Below are positions 43,643-52,298 of a stretch of DNA of 64,000 nt, piece after piece; positions within the stretch are counted from its first letter, which is position 1; every line of letters starts with the position of its first letter. Under the pieces are notes generated by a model. That model was not told the DNA's origin and made no database searches. It saw nothing but the letters and a program-made list of their open reading frames with translations. The translations under genes were made by a program, and so were the position numbers. Location: positions 310,001 through 374,000 of the forward strand of contig NZ_JABBNC010000002.1 of NCBI RefSeq assembly GCF_012933445.1, read 5' to 3'. Origin of the DNA: Actinoplanes sp. TBRC 11911 (GTDB lineage: Bacteria > Actinomycetota > Actinomycetes > Mycobacteriales > Micromonosporaceae).

Positions 43643-44474
43643 GTCCCCACCGTTTGCGCAGCTTGTTGTCGGCGGCGTTGAAGAGGACGTCGATCAGGAT
43701 GCCGATGATCAGCACCACGATGATGTAGCTGATCACCAGGCTGGAGTCGCTGAGATCGCGCGCCTGTTGCATCCGTACGCCGATGGACAGCGCCCCGGGC
43801 ACGATGACGAGCAGCTCGCCGGCCATCAGGCTGCGCCACGAGAACGCCCAGCCCTGCTTGAGCCCGGAGATGAACGAGGGCAGCGCGGCCGGCAGGATCA
43901 GATGCCGGTACTTCGCGACGCCCCGCATGCCGAGCACCTGACCCACCCGCAGCCACGTCCGCGGCACGTAGTCGATGCCGCTGATCAGCCCGTTCGCCAC
44001 CGAGGGCGCGGCACCGATCACCACCACGAACAGGATCGCCTTCTCGCTGAGCTGGAACAGCAGGATCGCCAGCGGGAACCACATGATCGACGGCATCGTC
44101 TGCAGCCCGGTGATCAGCGAGCCGATCGCCGCGCGCAGCGGCGCGAACCGGGAGACCGCGGCTCCGACCACCGTGCCGATCACGACCGCCAGCAGGAAGC
44201 CGGTGATCGCGCGCGTCAGGGTGAGCCTCACGCCGTCCCAGAAGTCACTCGTTTTGACCACGTCGCCCAGGTCGCCGAACACGGTGCGCGGGCCGGGCAG
44301 CACGAACTCCGGCTTCCAGTGCGACCACACCACGATCTGCCAGACCAGCAGCACGATCACGATGGCGAGCAGCTTCGGCCAGGCGCTGCGCCAGATCCGC
44401 TTCGCCAGGTCGCCCTTCTCGGCGGTGGGCGCGAGTTCGAGCGCGTCCAGGCCTCCGACGGTGTCAGCCTGCAT
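43629..44474 (-). CDS. ABC importer permease (nitrate/sulfonate/taurine type)
   Basis: 281-aa inner-membrane permease of the SsuC/TauC class. Six transmembrane segments and the coupling-loop motif (WLRVGQVLGMRGVAKYRHLI, with EAA-type GxxxxxKYRHLILPAALPS) are present; TMPSIMWFPLAILLF is typical of this group. The start lies 11 bp inside the ATPase gene. Last gene of the three-gene importer. Confidence 0.92.
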   Translation of the reverse strand: MQADTVGGLDALELAPTAEKGDLAKRIWRSAWPKLLAIVIVLLVWQIVVWSHWKPEFVLPGPRTVFGDLGDVVKTSDFWDGVRLTLTRAITGFLLAVVIGTVVGAAVSRFAPLRAAIGSLITGLQTMPSIMWFPLAILLFQLSEKAILFVVVIGAAPSVANGLISGIDYVPRTWLRVGQVLGMRGVAKYRHLILPAALPSFISGLKQGWAFSWRSLMAGELLVIVPGALSIGVRMQQARDLSDSSLVISYIIVVLIIGILIDVLFNAADNKLRKRWGLKEV

Positions 44475-45228
44475 GCCGGGCCACCTCCGCGCGCAACTTG
44501 TCGGTGATCTCCGCCGCCTGTCCGGACACCTCGGGCGAGTCGATGCGCCGGGGGCGCGGGTGCAACACCGGGAAGTCCTCGATCACCCGGCCCGGCCGGC
44601 TGCTCAGCAGCACGACCCGGTCGCCCAGCCGGACCGCCTCGCGCACGTTGTGCGTCACGAACAGGACGGTCAGCTCCTGCTCCCGCCAGATCCGTTCCAG
44701 CTCGTCGTGCAGGATGTCGCGGGTCATCGCGTCCAGCGCGCCGAACGGCTCGTCCATCAGCAGGATGTCCGCGTTCTGGGCGAGCGCGCGGGCCAGCGCG
44801 ACGCGCTGCCGCATGCCGCCGGACAGCTCGTGCGGCCGCTTGTCGCCGAAGCCCTTGAGCCGGACGATCTCCAGCAGTTCCTGGGCTCGCTTGCGGCGCT
44901 CGCCGCGGCCCATGCCCTGCAGGCGCAGCGGCAGTTCGACGTTGCCGGCCACCGACAGCCACGGGAACAGGGCCGCCTCCTGGAACATCAGCGACACCTT
45001 GCGGCCGCCGATGTCCAGGGTGCCGCCGGTGATCTGGTCCAGCCCGGCGACCAGCGACAGCAGTGTGCTCTTGCCGCACCCGGAGGCGCCGAGCAGGCAC
45101 ACGAACTCGCCCTGGCGCACGGTCAGCGACACGCGATCCAGGGCGAGCAGCGCGTTACGACCCGAGCCGTACGCCTTCGAGACGTTCTCGAGGCGTACGA
45201 CGTCGGTCTGTGTCTCGACGAGAGTCAT
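44464..45228 (-). CDS. ABC importer ATPase (nitrate/sulfonate/taurine type)
   Basis: 254-aa nucleotide-binding subunit: Walker A LLGASGCGKSTLLSLVAG, Q-loop MFQEAALFPWLSV, signature ELSGGMRQRVALARAL, Walker B ILLMDEPFGALDAMTR and switch histidine VLFVTHNVREAV. It energises the permease encoded next to it. The ATG overlaps the binding-protein stop (TGATG). Confidence 0.94.
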   Translation of the reverse strand: MTLVETQTDVVRLENVSKAYGSGRNALLALDRVSLTVRQGEFVCLLGASGCGKSTLLSLVAGLDQITGGTLDIGGRKVSLMFQEAALFPWLSVAGNVELPLRLQGMGRGERRKRAQELLEIVRLKGFGDKRPHELSGGMRQRVALARALAQNADILLMDEPFGALDAMTRDILHDELERIWREQELTVLFVTHNVREAVRLGDRVVLLSSRPGRVIEDFPVLHPRPRRIDSPEVSGQAAEITDKLRAEVARHAG

Positions 45229-46292
45229 CAGGAGGCCGTGGCCGCGTCGCTGACGGGCTGCTGGCCACCGGCCTTGAGCAGGTCGTTCAGCGGGCCGAGG
45301 TCGTAGATGCCGGTGAGGTCGACCGGTTTGAGCAGGCCCACGTCCTCGGCGTGCTTCGCGCTGGTGAACAGCGACGACGCGATCGGGTCGGCGGTGAACT
45401 CCATGTTCTTGAAGGCGCTGGCCAGCACGTCGTCCTTGAGCGGCTTGCCGGTGAGCGCGGCCAGCTGCGCGTTGGCCGCCTGTTGCGCACCGGCCGGGTC
45501 GTTCTTGATGTAGTCGAGCGACTTGAGGTGACCCTGCAGCAGCTTCGTCACGGTCACCGGGTACTTCTTCAGGAAGTCCTGGGACACGATCAGGTGGGTG
45601 GTGACGAACTGCCCGCCCGGCCACAGGTCTTTCTCGTTGACCAGCAGCTTGCCCTTGGACTCGATGATCATCCGGCTGAGGTTGGGCTCGGGCACCCACG
45701 CGCCGTCGATCGCGCCCTGGGCGAACGCCTGCAGCGAGGTGGCGTTGTCCTGCGGCAGCACCGAGACGTCGCCGCCGCCCTGCTGGTCGGCATTGAGGCC
45801 GTTCTGCTTGAGCCAGGAGCGCAGCGCGACGTCCTGCGTGTTGCCGAGCTGCGGCGTGGCGATCTTCTTGCCCTTGAGGTCGGCCGCGCCGTTGATGCCC
45901 GGCTTCACCACCAGGCCGGCGCCACCCGAGGTGCTCCCCGCGATGATCTTCAGGCCGGTGCCCTTGGACTGCGCCCAGGCGTTGATCGCGGGATTCGGTC
46001 CCAGGTACGCGGCGTCGATCGCCCCCGAGAACAGCGCCTCGATCGCGGCCGGCCCGGCGTTGAAGGTCTTGCCCTCGAGCTTGGTGTTGCCCAGCGCCTC
46101 CTGGAAGAAGCCCTTGTTCACGCCGACCAGCGCCGGCGCGTGCGTGATGTTCGGGAAATAGCCGAGCCGGATCGCCGACGCCTCGCCACCGGCCGAAGCC
46201 TTGTCGTCGTCGCCGCTACAGGCGGTAAGGGCGGTCGCTGACAGGAGGACGGTCGCGGCGAGGGCAAGCGCACGGACAGTGCGGGAGCTCAT
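45228..46292 (-). CDS. ABC importer lipoprotein, NMT1/sulfonate-type substrate-binding protein
   Basis: 354-aa lipoprotein with a clear lipobox (LSATALTAC, Cys25). The mature protein has the type II binding fold: IRLGYFPNITHAPALVG at the start, AIDAAYLGPNPAINAW, LVVKPGINGAADLKGKKIAT and DGAWVPEPNLSRM. Family members bind aliphatic sulfonates, taurine, nitrate or thiamine precursors; no SsuD or TauD oxygenase is adjacent, so the substrate is unresolved. First gene of the importer; ATG at 46292 chosen for the signal peptide. Confidence 0.92.
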   Translation of the reverse strand: MSSRTVRALALAATVLLSATALTACSGDDDKASAGGEASAIRLGYFPNITHAPALVGVNKGFFQEALGNTKLEGKTFNAGPAAIEALFSGAIDAAYLGPNPAINAWAQSKGTGLKIIAGSTSGGAGLVVKPGINGAADLKGKKIATPQLGNTQDVALRSWLKQNGLNADQQGGGDVSVLPQDNATSLQAFAQGAIDGAWVPEPNLSRMIIESKGKLLVNEKDLWPGGQFVTTHLIVSQDFLKKYPVTVTKLLQGHLKSLDYIKNDPAGAQQAANAQLAALTGKPLKDDVLASAFKNMEFTADPIASSLFTSAKHAEDVGLLKPVDLTGIYDLGPLNDLLKAGGQQPVSDAATAS

Positions 46293-46487
46293 GCTCACTC
46301 CTAGTTGTTCGCCCAAAATCTCGTAAGCCTATCTGTTGCATGGGAATACTGGATGATGTGGGATTGGGAAGTCAAGGGGGACTGCGATCGGCATCACGTC
46401 GGCTTCTTGTCAGTAGCTACGCCGCTCAGTGCTCAAGCGGTGACCTCGCGTCGCCACGTTGACCACGTAAAGCGCTAATGTCTTTCC

Positions 46488-47795
46488 GTGGCGCGCAAAA
46501 TGAAGATCCCCGCGACGAAGTATCCGGTCGAGCGATTCACCCTGGACAACGGTCTGCGCGTGGTGCTGACACCCGATCGCAGCGCCCCGGTCGTCGGCGT
46601 CGCGGTCGTCTACGACGTGGGCATCCGTTCCGAACCCGAGGGGCGCACCGGCTTCGCGCACCTGTTCGAGCACCTGATGTTCCAGGGCTCGGAGAATCTG
46701 GAGAAGCTGGCCCACTTCCGGCACGTGCAGGGCGCCGGTGGCACCTTCAACGGGTCCACCCACCTGGACTACACGGACTACTTCGAGGTGCTGCCCGCCG
46801 GCGCGCTGGAACGCGCCCTCTTCCTGGAGGCCGACCGCATGCGCGGCCCGCGCCTGACGGAGGAGAACCTGCAGAACCAGATCGACGTGGTCAAGGAGGA
46901 GATCCGGGTCAACGTGATGAACCGGCCGTACGGCGGGTTCCCGTGGCTCAAGCTCCCCCCGGTGCTCTTCGCCAGCTTCGCCAACTCGCACGACGGGTAC
47001 GGCTCGTTCGGCGACCTGGACAGCGCCACGGTCGACGACGCGCGCACCTTCTTCGAGCGTTACTACGCCAGCGGCAACGCCACGCTCGCGGTGGCCGGCG
47101 ACTTCGACGTGGCCAAGGCCACCGAGATGATCCACCGCCACTTCGGTGACGTGCCGTCGCGCCCGGCGCCGCAGTTGCCCGACTTCGACGAGCCCGATCT
47201 GACCGCGGAGAAACGCGACTCGTACACCGATCGCCTCGCCCCGCTGCCCGGCGTGGCCAGCGCGTGGCGGGTGCCGGACCCGATCCACGACTTCGAGCGT
47301 TACCTGCCGTTCGTGGTGCTCGCCGAGGTGCTCACCGACGGCGACGCCTCCCGCCTGGTCGACCGCCTGGCCCAGCGCGACCGCTCGGTCACCAGCATCG
47401 GGGGCTATATCGGTTTCATGGGCGACGAGTTCCAGGTGCGCAACCCGACGGCGCTGCTGCTGCAGGCGAACCTGCCGCCCGGCGGCGACTCCGAGAAGGT
47501 GCTGCGCACGGTCGACGAAGAGATCGACCGCCTGGTCGCCGACGGGCTCGCGGCCGGCGAGCTGGAGCGCACCCAGGCGCGCATCGCGACGCACCTGCTG
47601 CGGGACACCGACGCGGTGCTCGGCCGCGCCCTGCCGATGGCCGTTCTCGAGTTGCAGCGCGGCCGCCCCGAGATGCTCAACGAACTGCCCAAGCTCCTCG
47701 GTGAGGTCACCGAGGCACAGATCGTCGAGGCCGCCGCCACCCTGCGCCCGCAGCGGCGCGCCACCGTCGAGGTCATTCCCGGAGTCAGCTCATGA
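46488..47795 (+). CDS. M16B zinc peptidase, catalytic subunit
   Basis: 435-aa pitrilysin-type peptidase. Inverted zinc motif HLFEH (GFAHLFEHLMFQGS) and the downstream glutamate (VVKEEIRVNVMN, about 76 residues later) form the active site. It lacks the paired Arg-Tyr of the partner subunit. The GTG/ATG ending overlaps the next gene by 4 nt, indicating a heterodimer with the 47792 product, as in bacterial M16B pairs. Substrate unknown. Confidence 0.93.
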   Translation: MARKMKIPATKYPVERFTLDNGLRVVLTPDRSAPVVGVAVVYDVGIRSEPEGRTGFAHLFEHLMFQGSENLEKLAHFRHVQGAGGTFNGSTHLDYTDYFEVLPAGALERALFLEADRMRGPRLTEENLQNQIDVVKEEIRVNVMNRPYGGFPWLKLPPVLFASFANSHDGYGSFGDLDSATVDDARTFFERYYASGNATLAVAGDFDVAKATEMIHRHFGDVPSRPAPQLPDFDEPDLTAEKRDSYTDRLAPLPGVASAWRVPDPIHDFERYLPFVVLAEVLTDGDASRLVDRLAQRDRSVTSIGGYIGFMGDEFQVRNPTALLLQANLPPGGDSEKVLRTVDEEIDRLVADGLAAGELERTQARIATHLLRDTDAVLGRALPMAVLELQRGRPEMLNELPKLLGEVTEAQIVEAAATLRPQRRATVEVIPGVSS

Positions 47796-49105
47796 CCATG
47801 CACACCCTTCCCGACCTGATTCCGGACGCCAAGCTCAAGCTGCCGACGCAGGCCGAGCGCACGCTGTCCAGCGGGCTCACCGTGATCGCCATCCGGCGGC
47901 CCGCGGTGCCGCTCGTCGAGCTGCGGCTGCGCGTGCCGTTCGGCCGGGCGCCGCTGCCCCGGGCCACCCTGCTGTCGCAGGCGCTGTTCACCGGCACCGG
48001 CACCATGTCCAGCGTCGACATCGCGGCCGAGCTGCAGGCGGTGGGCGGCGGCCTGTCCGCCGGGCTCGACCCGGACCGCCTGCTGGTCACCGGCAACGCG
48101 CTCGCCTCCGGCCTGGACCGCACGCTGGAGATCCTCGCGGCGGTGCTGACCGACCCGGCCTACCCGAACGAGGAGGTGGCCACCGAGCGCGACCGCCTGG
48201 TCGACCACATCCAGGTGGCGCTCAGCCAGCCCGCGCACCTCGCCCGCACGGCCCTGCTCAAGCGGATGTACGGCAACCACCCGTACGCGGTGCAGACGCC
48301 CGAGCCGGAACAGGTCCGCGGCGTACGCCCGGGTCAGTTGCGCACCCTGCACGGCGACCGGGTCCGCCCCGAGGGCTCGGTGCTGGTGCTGGTCGGCGAC
48401 ATCAACCCGGAGAAGGCGATCGACGCCGCGGAGAAGGCGCTCGGCAGCTGGACCGGCCCCGGCAAGGACGGCGACGTCCCGCCCACGCCCGCCCTGCAGC
48501 CCGGCCCGCTGGTGCTGGTGGACCGGCCCGGCGCGGTGCAGTCCTCGCTGCGGATGGCGCTGCCCGCGCTGGGCCGCACCGACCCCGACTACGCGGCCCT
48601 GCAGCTGGCCAACCTGATCTTCGGCGGTTACTTCTCCTCCCGCTGGGTGGAGAACATGCGCGAGGACAAGGGCTACACGTACGGCCCGCACACATCGATC
48701 GAGCATTTCCTGGCCGGTTCGGCGTTGCTGGTCGCGGCCGAGGTGGCCACCGAGGTGACCGGGCCGTCACTGCTCGAGACGCTCTACGAGCTGGGCCGCA
48801 TCGCCAGCCTGCCGCCGAGCGAGGACGAGCTCGAGCAGGCCCGCCGGTACGCCCTCGGCACGCTGCGCCTGGGCATGTCCACGCAAGCCGGCCTGGCCGG
48901 GCTGGCCAGCATGTACGCGAGCTTCGGGCTGCGCCTGGACTACCTGCGCGACTACTCGACGGCCCTGAGCAAGGCGACCCGCGAGCAGGTGGCCGAGGTG
49001 GCCGCGCGGTTCCTGGCGCCGTCGCGGGCGATCACCGTCGTGCTCGGCGACGCGGCCAAGGTGGAGGCGCCGCTGGCCGCCCTCACCACGGTGGAGAAGG
49101 GGTGA
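47792..49105 (+). CDS. M16B peptidase, non-catalytic partner subunit
   Basis: 437-aa homologue of the previous gene without a HxxEH motif; the corresponding strand reads RATLLSQALFTG. Instead it carries the Arg-Tyr pair region (FSSRWVENMREDKGYTYGP) that positions substrate in the partner. This is the division of labour known from M16B heterodimers. It overlaps nudC at its stop (GTGA), so the pair may be transcribed with nudC. Confidence 0.92.
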   Translation: MTMHTLPDLIPDAKLKLPTQAERTLSSGLTVIAIRRPAVPLVELRLRVPFGRAPLPRATLLSQALFTGTGTMSSVDIAAELQAVGGGLSAGLDPDRLLVTGNALASGLDRTLEILAAVLTDPAYPNEEVATERDRLVDHIQVALSQPAHLARTALLKRMYGNHPYAVQTPEPEQVRGVRPGQLRTLHGDRVRPEGSVLVLVGDINPEKAIDAAEKALGSWTGPGKDGDVPPTPALQPGPLVLVDRPGAVQSSLRMALPALGRTDPDYAALQLANLIFGGYFSSRWVENMREDKGYTYGPHTSIEHFLAGSALLVAAEVATEVTGPSLLETLYELGRIASLPPSEDELEQARRYALGTLRLGMSTQAGLAGLASMYASFGLRLDYLRDYSTALSKATREQVAEVAARFLAPSRAITVVLGDAAKVEAPLAALTTVEKG

Positions 49106-50049
49106 GCGAGCGGGAGCATCCGGGGACGCCGCCACTGGCCCGCAGTGCTCTGGACCGCGCCGCCCTGCACCGCACCGACGACGCGTGGCTGGCCGACGCC
49201 TGGGAACGCGGCCGGGTCATGGTCATCGACTCCTCGAACGGCCGCGCTCTGGTCACCGACCGTCCGGACGGCGGCGCCGCGCTCGTGACGCTGTCGCCGA
49301 AGGAGGCGCCCGAGGGCGAGCACTGGTTCCTCGGCGTCGACACCGACGGCACCCCGTTATGGGCCATGGACGCCGCGCTGGGCTCGCCGGACGGATCCCG
49401 CGCCGCCACCCTGCGCGACGTCGGCCACCTGCTCGACGACCGGGACGCCGGGATCTTCACCGAGGCGGCGGCGCTGGCCAACTGGCACGCGAGCCACCGG
49501 TTCTCGCCGCGCACCGGCTTACCCACCGAGACGGTCGAAGCCGGCTGGGCGCGCCGCGACACCGAGGGCAACACCATGTGGCCGCGCACCGACCCGGCCA
49601 TGATCGTGCTGGTGCACGACGGGACGCCCGGCCCGCAGGGGCGGTGCCTGCTCGGTCACAACGCCGCGTGGCAGGACCCGCGCGGCGACCTGCGCTATTC
49701 CTGTCTCGCCGGGTTCGTCGAGCCCGGCGAGTCGGCCGAGGCCGCGGTCGCGCGCGAGGTGGACGAGGAGGTCGGCATCCGGCTGTCCACCGTGACGTAC
49801 GCGGGCAGCCAGTCCTGGCCGTACCCCGCTTCGCTGATGCTCGGCTACCACGCCACCGCCGACGCGCGGCAGCCGTTCCAGCTCGACCCGAAGGAGATCG
49901 ACGACGCCCGGTGGTTCACGCGGGCCGAGGTCGAGGAGATCATCGAGGGCGGGTTCCACCACCCGGACAACGGCGCCCCGATCCGCCTGCCGATGCGTTC
50001 ATCGATCGCCTTCTGGCTCATCGAGCACTGGTTGACGGGTTTGGCCTGA
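49102..50049 (+). CDS. nudC: NAD+ diphosphatase (NudC) with a cysteine-less zinc ribbon
   Basis: 315-aa Nudix hydrolase that splits NAD(H) to NMN(H) and AMP and can remove NAD caps from RNA. Nudix box: GFVEPGESAEAAVAREVDEEVG; NudC-specific SQSWPYPASLMLGY after it (usually SQPWPFPxS). The zinc-ribbon region normally reads FCPxCG and RRC; here it is FSPRTG (Ser135, Thr138) and RRD (Asp153), so all zinc cysteines are gone. The fold can probably persist but zinc is not bound. GTG start overlaps the M16 stop; the same gene order (nudC near mrx1 and uvrD2) is in mycobacteria. Confidence 0.9.
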   Translation: MSEREHPGTPPLARSALDRAALHRTDDAWLADAWERGRVMVIDSSNGRALVTDRPDGGAALVTLSPKEAPEGEHWFLGVDTDGTPLWAMDAALGSPDGSRAATLRDVGHLLDDRDAGIFTEAAALANWHASHRFSPRTGLPTETVEAGWARRDTEGNTMWPRTDPAMIVLVHDGTPGPQGRCLLGHNAAWQDPRGDLRYSCLAGFVEPGESAEAAVAREVDEEVGIRLSTVTYAGSQSWPYPASLMLGYHATADARQPFQLDPKEIDDARWFTRAEVEEIIEGGFHHPDNGAPIRLPMRSSIAFWLIEHWLTGLA

Positions 50050-50154
50050 TCAGGGCCGTCGGTAACGCATAACACAAAACTTTTCCACTTTCTCGGTAAC
50101 CAAATGGCGCGCGGGCCGCGTCTTGGAGGGCAAAGACCGAGAGGTGGAAATTCG

Positions 50155-51042
50155 ATGACGCAGGTGGAAGCGCCCGCATGGACGCCCATGACGGACGACG
50201 AGCGCGCCCAGTTCGACCGGGACGGGTTCCTCGTCGTGCCGGGGGTGCTGAGCGAGAGTGAGATCGAGGTCGCGCGCGCCGCGGTTCTCGGTGCTTACGA
50301 GCGGGCGGGACAGCCCGGCGGGCACGGCCTCGGCCCGACCGGCGCACTGCACCAGCTCTCCGCGGTGACCTCCGTGCCGGAGCTGGCTTTCCTGTTGGAC
50401 CACCCGAAGGCGTTCCGGTACATCTGGTCGCTGCTGGGCTGGAACATTCACGTGTACCACTCGCACGTCGACGTGCACCCGCAGCTCACCGAGAAGCGGA
50501 AGGAGTGGTGGGAGTGGCACCAGGACGGCGGCCGGCAGAACCGGGAGATCGAGACCGACCCGCGGCCGATGCTGTCGGTGAAGCTCGCCTACTGGCTGTC
50601 CGACGTGAGCGAGCCCGGCCGCGGTAACTTCACCGTGCTGCCCGGCAGCCACAAGACCAACTGGCTCCCCGGCCCGCCGAGCCGTGGCGTGCCGTGGCCG
50701 CAGCCCGAGGGTGCCATCCAGGTCACCGCGAACGCGGGCGACCTGGTCGTGTTCGACCGGCGCCTGTGGCACGCGCGCTCCGACAACTACTCGGACATCA
50801 CCCGCGTCGGCGCCTTCTTCGGGTACACGTACCGCTGGATCGCCGGCCGCGACGAGGTCGCCGAGCTGCCCGAGACGGCGGCCTGGGCGGGCTTCAACGA
50901 CGTGCAGAAGCAGCTGCTCGGCGGGGTCGGCGACGGCACCGGCGACCACGCCTGGGGCCATTACCCGGAGACCACGCCGCTGTACGGCGCGCTCAAGGAG
51001 CGGGGCCTGCTGGACTCCAGCATCCCGGCTCTCAAGCCGTAA
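50155..51042 (+). CDS. Phytanoyl-CoA dioxygenase (PhyH)-family Fe(II)/2-oxoglutarate oxygenase
   Basis: 295-aa oxygenase. The iron facial triad is visible: HQD in WEWHQDGGRQN and a distal His in DRRLWHARSDNYSD, with the 2-oxoglutarate arginine in TRVGAFFGYTYRW. PhyH members hydroxylate diverse substrates; some make ectoine derivatives or modify natural products. ATG follows GAGAGGTGGAAATTCG. It is an insertion relative to the mycobacterial neighbourhood; its substrate is unknown. Confidence 0.86.
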   Translation: MTQVEAPAWTPMTDDERAQFDRDGFLVVPGVLSESEIEVARAAVLGAYERAGQPGGHGLGPTGALHQLSAVTSVPELAFLLDHPKAFRYIWSLLGWNIHVYHSHVDVHPQLTEKRKEWWEWHQDGGRQNREIETDPRPMLSVKLAYWLSDVSEPGRGNFTVLPGSHKTNWLPGPPSRGVPWPQPEGAIQVTANAGDLVVFDRRLWHARSDNYSDITRVGAFFGYTYRWIAGRDEVAELPETAAWAGFNDVQKQLLGGVGDGTGDHAWGHYPETTPLYGALKERGLLDSSIPALKP

Positions 51043-51069
51043 ACCCGCTCATCCGGATACCATCCGGAT

Positions 51070-51513
51070 GTGGGGCAAATCGGGACAATCGCGAAAACAG
51101 CGACCGCGGCCGGCGGACTCATCCTTCAAGCACTGACGGACGAGCAGCCGGCGCGGTCGCTGTCGCGTCTGGCGGACTCCCCGAGCGCCGTACGGCTGCT
51201 GCGGGAGCTCTTCATCGTGTCGGTGCGCCGCAGCTTCGTCCGGCGCGATCCGCGCGACGTCACGCGCTACGTCGCCGACCTCCTCGAATACCGGTCGCTG
51301 CCGTCCGGCGGTGAGATCGCGCGCGAGACCGAGGCCCTGATCCGGACCGCGCTCGGCGAGCCCGACCTGGCCCGGGGCATCGCCGACCTGCGCCGGTTCG
51401 AGCTGAGCTGCTTCGTGATCGGCGACCTGGCCCGGCCGCCGGGGGTGCCGCAGGCCGAACTGCTCGGCCTGGTCGATCAGGCGGAACGCCGAGTCGCGCG
51501 GCGGGCCACATGA
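51070..51513 (+). CDS. Helical protein, tandem paralogue 1, unknown function
   Basis: 147-aa, mainly helical protein without known motifs (RSLSRLADSPSAVRLLREL, RRSFVRRDPRDVTRYVADLL, ETEALIRTALGEPDLARGIAD). A comparable block (RRRFAERAPLAEISRTVAA, AEMLLRAALGEEVPVDEI) is in the next gene, suggesting they derive from a common ancestor. GTG start overlaps an ATG in another frame. The two genes overlap by 4 nt (ATGA). Confidence 0.72.
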   Translation: MGQIGTIAKTATAAGGLILQALTDEQPARSLSRLADSPSAVRLLRELFIVSVRRSFVRRDPRDVTRYVADLLEYRSLPSGGEIARETEALIRTALGEPDLARGIADLRRFELSCFVIGDLARPPGVPQAELLGLVDQAERRVARRAT

Positions 51514-51989
51514 GCTCCACGATGTTCTCCGGCGGGGCCGGGGTCACCGAGCCGCCGGATCCCGAGGTGGTCGTCGAGGCGTACGCGGCCCCGGAAATCA
51601 CCACCGAGGCCGGGCGTTATCTGCGGGCCGTGGCCCGCGACGAGGTCCCGCCGCGCCGCAGCGTGGCCGACGACGACGCGCGCCGGCTGTGGGAGATCGC
51701 TTTCGGTCTGGCGGCTCGTCGCCGCTTCGCCGAGCGCGCGCCGCTCGCCGAGATCAGCCGGACCGTCGCCGCGGCCGTCCACGAGCACCCGACACTGTGC
51801 CTGCCGATGCTCGACGCCGAGATGCTGCTGCGGGCCGCGCTCGGCGAGGAGGTCCCGGTCGACGAGATCGACCCGGACGTGGTGGTGGCGGTCTACGTGC
51901 TGCTTTTCCGCGCGATAGCCGACGAGCTCGCCCTCGGTGAGGACGAGCTCGGCGGACTGATCGTGCAGGCGGAGAAGACCGCGTTCTAG
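51510..51989 (+). CDS. Helical protein, tandem paralogue 2, unknown function
   Basis: 159-aa, mainly helical protein. Similar blocks to the preceding gene are followed by a hydrophobic VVVAVYVLLFRAIADELAL. No enzyme signature or membrane helix is convincing. Coupled to the preceding gene by an ATGA overlap and converging with the mycoredoxin gene (4-bp overlap of ends). Confidence 0.7.
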   Translation: MSSTMFSGGAGVTEPPDPEVVVEAYAAPEITTEAGRYLRAVARDEVPPRRSVADDDARRLWEIAFGLAARRRFAERAPLAEISRTVAAAVHEHPTLCLPMLDAEMLLRAALGEEVPVDEIDPDVVVAVYVLLFRAIADELALGEDELGGLIVQAEKTAF

Positions 51990-52228
51990 ACGGCGATCGC
52001 CGCCAGCTTCTGCTTGACCTGCACGATGGACGGATTGGTCAGGGCCGAACCGTCCTCGAACCGCAGCGTCGGCACCGTCTGGTTGCCGCCGTTGACACTC
52101 TCCACGTACTCGGCGGAGGCCGGATCCCGCTCGATGTCCACGACCTCGTAGGCGATGCCTTCGCGGTCGAGTTGGGTCTTGAGACGGTGGCAGAAGCCGC
52201 ACCAGGTCGTCGAGTACATGGTTAACAT
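51986..52228 (-). CDS. Mycoredoxin / glutaredoxin-like protein
   Basis: 80-aa glutaredoxin-fold protein with active site WCGFCH, cis-Pro region NQTVPTLRF and the C-terminal helix SIVQVKQKLAAI. In actinobacteria this type reduces mycothiol mixed disulfides (mycoredoxin-1), consistent with mshB at 11 kb. It is divergent from uvrD2, as in mycobacteria. Confidence 0.9.
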   Translation of the reverse strand: MLTMYSTTWCGFCHRLKTQLDREGIAYEVVDIERDPASAEYVESVNGGNQTVPTLRFEDGSALTNPSIVQVKQKLAAIAV

Positions 52229-52298
52229 CGGTCGGTTTTCCCTTCGAACGGGTCACAGGGGGACAGCGCAATACGGCACAACGTCGTACCGGAGTGCC

